A stretch of DNA of 43,018 nt from a bacterium (GTDB lineage: Bacteria; Krumholzibacteriota; Krumholzibacteriia; LZORAL124-64-63). Within the stretch, counting starts at the first letter, position 1. Every line of letters starts with the position of its first letter. The stretch is from contig JAAEQC010000044.1 of the NCBI GenBank assembly GCA_024231905.1, positions 1-43,018 on the forward strand. The letters are read 5' to 3'. A program made the position numbers and the translations under genes. Below are positions 39,548 through 43,018 of this stretch, piece after piece. The notes below the pieces were generated by a model, which made no database searches, had not been told where the DNA came from, and was given only the letters and a program-made list of their open reading frames with translations.

Positions 39548-39820
39548 CTAATCTCGAAAATTGGAACAATCGGCGAAACGCGGGCCTTTGGCTGCGCGGC
39601 GTGAAGCGGCCAGCCAGGACCGGGCCTCGGCCAGTTCGCTGCGTAACACGGCCGGGTCGATCTCGTACTCTTCGCCGCTGCCGTGCCGAGCCCGCCTGGG
39701 CACCAAAAGCAACAGTTTTCGGCACGCGGCAATGAACGCGGCCGCCTTGGTGGCATCACCCTCGGTGTCGTAATCGGCGTTGGCCAGGTAGGCGGTTTGC
39801 GCGGTAGAAAAATCGCTCAT
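39548..39820 (-). CDS. Small protein in the gpW position
   Basis: This encodes 90 aa, helical, with YEIDPAVLRSELAEARSWLA resembling gpW-type joining proteins. It lies between terminase and portal as W does in lambda. Similarity is modest. Confidence 0.55.
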   Translation of the reverse strand: MSDFSTAQTAYLANADYDTEGDATKAAAFIAACRKLLLLVPRRARHGSGEEYEIDPAVLRSELAEARSWLAASRRAAKGPRFADCSNFRD

Positions 39821-39858
39821 GCGCAAAGAGTACGCAAGAATGTTGTGACGATCAATTC

Positions 39859-39897
39859 AATACGGCGCCGGAAAGTTCCTCCGGCGCCGTATTTTTT
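39859..39897. terminator. Strong hairpin with T-run on the plus strand
   Basis: A 14-bp perfect stem (39859-39872 with 39880-39893) followed by six T on the plus strand. It sits between the 134-aa gene and the gpW-position gene and would stop plus-strand transcription best. Confidence 0.7.
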
Positions 39898-39903
39898 GGT
39901 GAG

Positions 39904-40308
39904 TCAGAGACCGAGTTGATCGGCGATTTTGTCGAACACCCACTTGACGGCGTCCACCTTGTGATGCACGCGGCGGCCATTGTCGAGGCGTTCGCCCGCC
40001 GCATCGAGGCCGGCCAGGACGTGGTGCAACGCCTCCGACTGGCGGGTATCGAACTGGACGTCGGCGTGGTTCGTGCGGTACCCGCCGGGAACGGGATCAG
40101 TCACGGGGATGGTGATCGTCGCCGCTTCACTCGGGCCTGGTTTCACGGCCGGCGGCGTGGGATCGGCCGGCGGAGGATCGGGGGACGCGGCGGTCGCGTC
40201 CTCCAGTGCCGGCAACTGGGGCATTGCGGCAACCGGTTCCGGCTTCGGCTTCGGAGCTTTCCGCTTTCCGCTTTCCGCTCTCCGCTTTTCCTTGGTCTTG
40301 GTCGTCAT
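39904..40308 (-). CDS. Hypothetical protein downstream of terminase, 134 aa
   Basis: The N-terminal third is Lys/Arg/Pro-rich and partly encoded by a family C tract; the C-terminal 60 residues (TRQSEALHHVLAGLDAAGERL) form a helical domain. Not recognised; small proteins at this place are common in related phages. Confidence 0.6.
   Translation of the reverse strand: MTTKTKEKRRAESGKRKAPKPKPEPVAAMPQLPALEDATAASPDPPPADPTPPAVKPGPSEAATITIPVTDPVPGGYRTNHADVQFDTRQSEALHHVLAGLDAAGERLDNGRRVHHKVDAVKWVFDKIADQLGL
40256..40292. repeat. Family C heptamer tract (C3), coding
   Basis: GCTTTCC-type units encoding RRAESGKRKAP at the N-terminus of the 134-aa protein. Confidence 0.8.
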
Positions 40309-40320
40309 TCCTTGGAGTCC

Positions 40321-42327
40321 TTATCGTTCTGTCACTAAATAGGGACGCCCGTCGGGCGTCGTAAACTTCTTTTTCGACGGCCGCTTTGGCTGGGCCGCTT
40401 TGGGTTTCTCTTCCTCTCCCACCCGCACGCCGGCAAAATGTCCGGACGCGGCGGCGTAGACGGTCGAGTCGAGCCAGTGGTTGGCCGATCGTTTTTGTTT
40501 CCATTTGCGCACCATGCCCTTGCCGGCGACGAACTCCTCGATCTGGGTCTCGGCCGTCAGGTGCTTGGCGAACTTGATGTGCTCGCGCGGGTCGGTGTCG
40601 AACAGGGCCAGGGCACCCGGCTCGGGGATCGGCATCGCGAGCCGCTGGTGGACCGTCTTTTTCCACTGGTCGACGTCGACGTCGATCATGTAGACGCGCT
40701 CGGCCTTGTGGACGCCGACGTGGTAGCCGTCGCCGATCAGCTTGACGATCTTGCCCGTGCTTTTGGGTTGGGTGTACTTACGGCCGTCCATTTGCGTGGC
40801 ACCGTAGCCGAACACGGGCCGGAACCGATCGCCCGACTCGCGGATGAATGCGCAGATGGTCGACATGTTGTAGCGGGCGTCGATCCAGACTTGATCGGGT
40901 TGGAACATTTCGCCGTCGGGCATCGGCCAGCCGGCCGTACAGACGTCGCGGAATTCCCGCAGGGCCAGGCCGGCGGCGTGGTTGGGGTCCATCGCGTCGG
41001 CGTGGATTTCGACCAGGCCGTAATCGGCGATCGTGCCACGGGCGTCGGGCAGCCAGGCGATCAGCGTCCAGTGGGCCAGATACTTGCCGATATCGACGCC
41101 GACGGTCAGGTACTTGGTGCCCGTGGGGAGCTGGCCCTTACGAGTGGGCCGGGTGCGAGCGGTCAACATGCGGGCGTCAAGCGGCGTTTCGTGCCAGCTT
41201 GACGGCTTGAACGGCATGGCCCAGACGAACTGGAGCATTTCCTTTTCGGCGTTCTCTTCGTCTTCGGATTGCTTGGCCCGCCACTCGTCGGCACCGATGT
41301 CGCCGGCCGTGGTGAAGAGGTTATTGACCGCGCTCCAGCGGAACCCCAGCGTGTCGGTCTTGGGTGCGTCGCCGTGGACCGTGCCGTCCGCGTCGATCTC
41401 TTGGCCGCGGTGGATCAGGCGGCAATCGGCGTTGGCCGCCTCGCGGTCCTTTTCGGTCCACGCTTGGCCGCACGCCGGGCAGTAGAACGCGGCGTGGGCC
41501 TTGGCGTCGACGATCGTGTCGGCGTCGTCCCAATCGGCTAGGTGCTCGCGCTCGGGCGTGACCCAACCGCCACAGTGGGGGCAGGGTAATGCAAGTCGGC
41601 TTTCTGTGCCGCCCGTGTATTCCCGCCACGTTCGCCCCTCTTCGATCGAGACCGTACATTCCATGTAGATGCGTTTGCGGTCGCCGTAGGCCCGAGTTCG
41701 GGCCTCCAATTGGGTGATCTTGTCGGCCTCGCGGCTGGTCGCGCCGGCCTCGTCCATCCCGTCGGTCTCGGTGATGACTACGACGCGGGACGTGAAGCCG
41801 GCCCGGCTCTTGTCGCCGCCGCCGCCCGACATGAATTTGAGCGTCGGCCCGTGGCGAAATTGGATTGATTCGACCTTACCGCCGCGGCTGCCACCGCCAC
41901 GCTTGGGCAAGAGCTCCCGATATCGCGACCGCTGGATGATCGGCAGCAGATCCTCGCGCCACTTGTCGCCGGCCATGTCCATGTCGGGTAGGCCGAAGAT
42001 GACGTTCTCGCCAATCTCAAAGAGGTGATAACAGGCGGGCGTGGCCGACGACGACATTGTCTTGCCGGACTGCGTCGGGCCGGTGACGCAGAACCGATTC
42101 CAAAAGTGCAAATCGATCGCGTCGAACAGAACGCCCGTGTACGGCTGTCGATCGCACCGGAACCGGCGGCCGGCGAACGGGCCGTCGGGGATGATGATTT
42201 CCTGCTCGGCGAATTCCCGCATCGTGCGCAGGCGTGGGGCTTGACGTTGCGAATAGAAAGCCCGCCTTGCTTCATAGATTGGCCACGCACCGTCGAGGAT
42301 CGCGGACTTAGCCAGAAGCGCCGTCAT
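40321..42327 (-). CDS. Terminase large subunit, GpA family
   Basis: This encodes 668 aa. Walker A GPTQSGKT lies at about residues 83-90 and Walker B VVVITETDGMDE further on. A zinc ribbon (CPHCGG...CPACG) follows. The C-terminal nuclease domain starts at VGVDIG with acidic residues in the RNase H-like fold. It pumps and cuts DNA during packaging; the GpA family is linked to cos cleavage. The start at 42327 overlaps the small subunit gene by 20 bases. Confidence 0.92.
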   Translation of the reverse strand: MTALLAKSAILDGAWPIYEARRAFYSQRQAPRLRTMREFAEQEIIIPDGPFAGRRFRCDRQPYTGVLFDAIDLHFWNRFCVTGPTQSGKTMSSSATPACYHLFEIGENVIFGLPDMDMAGDKWREDLLPIIQRSRYRELLPKRGGGSRGGKVESIQFRHGPTLKFMSGGGGDKSRAGFTSRVVVITETDGMDEAGATSREADKITQLEARTRAYGDRKRIYMECTVSIEEGRTWREYTGGTESRLALPCPHCGGWVTPEREHLADWDDADTIVDAKAHAAFYCPACGQAWTEKDREAANADCRLIHRGQEIDADGTVHGDAPKTDTLGFRWSAVNNLFTTAGDIGADEWRAKQSEDEENAEKEMLQFVWAMPFKPSSWHETPLDARMLTARTRPTRKGQLPTGTKYLTVGVDIGKYLAHWTLIAWLPDARGTIADYGLVEIHADAMDPNHAAGLALREFRDVCTAGWPMPDGEMFQPDQVWIDARYNMSTICAFIRESGDRFRPVFGYGATQMDGRKYTQPKSTGKIVKLIGDGYHVGVHKAERVYMIDVDVDQWKKTVHQRLAMPIPEPGALALFDTDPREHIKFAKHLTAETQIEEFVAGKGMVRKWKQKRSANHWLDSTVYAAASGHFAGVRVGEEEKPKAAQPKRPSKKKFTTPDGRPYLVTER

Positions 42328-42868
42328 TAGAATTATCACACAACCTGTCATTCGCGAGTTTGCTTTCTTCCCGCGCCTCTCGGGCGATCCTCAGCATCTC
42401 GTTGAAGCAACTTAATATCTCTTTCGGGGTATTCGGCGGTAGTTCCGCGACGATACGCTCTTGCTTCTCAAGGGCCTCCCGATCGACCGTGGCCGTGAAT
42501 GCCCATGTGTTGTTCACCAAATCGAGCGGGATCAATTGCCCTTCCAACTGAAGCCGTTTTATTTTGGCAATGCCCGTCTGTTCTTCACGGTACTTCTCCA
42601 GCCACGGACTCTTTTCATCGCCACCCCCGGCCAACATCTCGTCGCCGCCCGCCGCTTGCTCGGCGGCCGTTCGCCGTTGCTTCTGGTCGTGCTGCGCGAT
42701 GCGATGCGTAAGGTAATCGGCGACGACGCCCGCGATCTTGTATTGGTGCCTGCCCTTCTCGCGGCGATGGTGCCGAGCGTCGACGTGTGGCACGATGGTT
42801 TTCCGCACGTTGCCGACGCTGCATCCGAAGATGACAGCCAGGCCTTTCGTGTCGGTCCAGGCGTCCAC
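42308..42868 (-). CDS. Terminase small subunit, Nu1-like
   Basis: This encodes 186 aa from GTG. The N-terminal winged helix-turn-helix (TKGLAVIFGCSVGNVRKTIV) and the following helical, Lys/Glu-rich region match Nu1-type packaging proteins. It recognises the packaging site and recruits the large subunit. Confidence 0.8.
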   Translation of the reverse strand: MDAWTDTKGLAVIFGCSVGNVRKTIVPHVDARHHRREKGRHQYKIAGVVADYLTHRIAQHDQKQRRTAAEQAAGGDEMLAGGGDEKSPWLEKYREEQTGIAKIKRLQLEGQLIPLDLVNNTWAFTATVDREALEKQERIVAELPPNTPKEILSCFNEMLRIAREAREESKLANDRLCDNSNDGASG

Positions 42869-43018
42869 AATCGGCCGTTCTCCGCTCGCGTGTCCTCAGG
42901 CCTCGGGGCCCATCTTCCAGCCGGCAGGCCCCGGGCCACCAAACCAGCCGCGTTACCGCTACTACCTACCAAAAACAACCCCTGTTTGTGCAAAAACGGG
43001 GCACTTGCATACCAGATC
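42869..43018. other. Right-end non-coding region upstream of terminase, putative cos side
   Basis: No gene is seen. CCCC (42979-42982) and GGGG (42998-43001) with partly paired bases between them form a weak hairpin followed on the minus strand by TTGTTTTTGG, a possible terminator ahead of the late operon. CTTGCATACC at 43004-43013 repeats the left-end word. Confidence 0.4.

Noticed and set aside
1..43018. CRISPR array
   Set aside because: The repeats found are short heptamers without unique spacers of regular length.

Overview
The window reads as one complete or nearly complete genome of a temperate, lambda-like siphovirus of about 43 kb. It is GC-rich. The host is probably a member of the Planctomycetota: a DUF1580-type helix-turn-helix protein, many small zinc-ribbon proteins and phrase-like seven-base intergenic repeats all point that way, but this is inference because no host DNA is seen. 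Almost every gene lies on the minus strand. The exception is a lysogeny island at about 20.8-24.2 kb. The terminase genes sit at the right edge. attP, with integrase arm-type repeats on both sides of a half tRNA core, lies in the middle. The window is therefore best read as a circular or concatemeric genome opened near the packaging site.

Right half, read leftwards from 42.9 kb: terminase small subunit (Nu1-like) and large subunit (GpA family), a small gpW-position protein, portal, S49 protease with a nested scaffold start, decoration protein, major capsid protein, head-tail connectors, tail tube, a tail chaperone pair with an A9 slippery run for -1 frameshifting, tape measure, baseplate/hub proteins and a Cys-rich lectin-like tail protein. 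A strong bidirectional terminator at 24.2 kb closes this late block.

Lysogeny island (20.6-24.2 kb): a divergent promoter/operator region, a small plus-strand gene, attP, a tyrosine integrase, a LexA-type DNA-binding protein lacking the peptidase domain (convergent with the integrase), and two plus-strand genes that may be lysogenic-conversion genes.

Left half, read leftwards from 20.6 kb: a DUF1580-like regulator, a small zinc protein, an HNH-AP2 endonuclease, a tRNA-like element, CsrA, then a recombination set (RecE-like nuclease, two small proteins, a DUF2303-like protein, an SbcC/Rad50-like ATPase). After that come ASCH and DUF1937 proteins, a sigma-70-like factor, DUF3102-like and ParB-like proteins, a replication initiator with a candidate origin inside it, a DnaC-type loader, a RusA resolvase and a GNAT acetyltransferase. 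The last block has an alpha/beta hydrolase, a secreted trypsin-like protease, a thermonuclease, a small membrane protein and a beta-helix tail-spike candidate. No ordinary endolysin was recognised.

The most unusual signal is a set of degenerate heptamer arrays. Family A has units such as ATTGAAC and ATTGGAT, family B has GCTATGA-type units, and family C has GCTTTCC-type units. There is also a CCGTG-based variant. Arrays of families A and B fill gene junctions, often supply start and stop codons, and in one case encode the hydrophobic core of a signal peptide. Family C lies inside genes and encodes Lys/Glu/Ser-rich segments.
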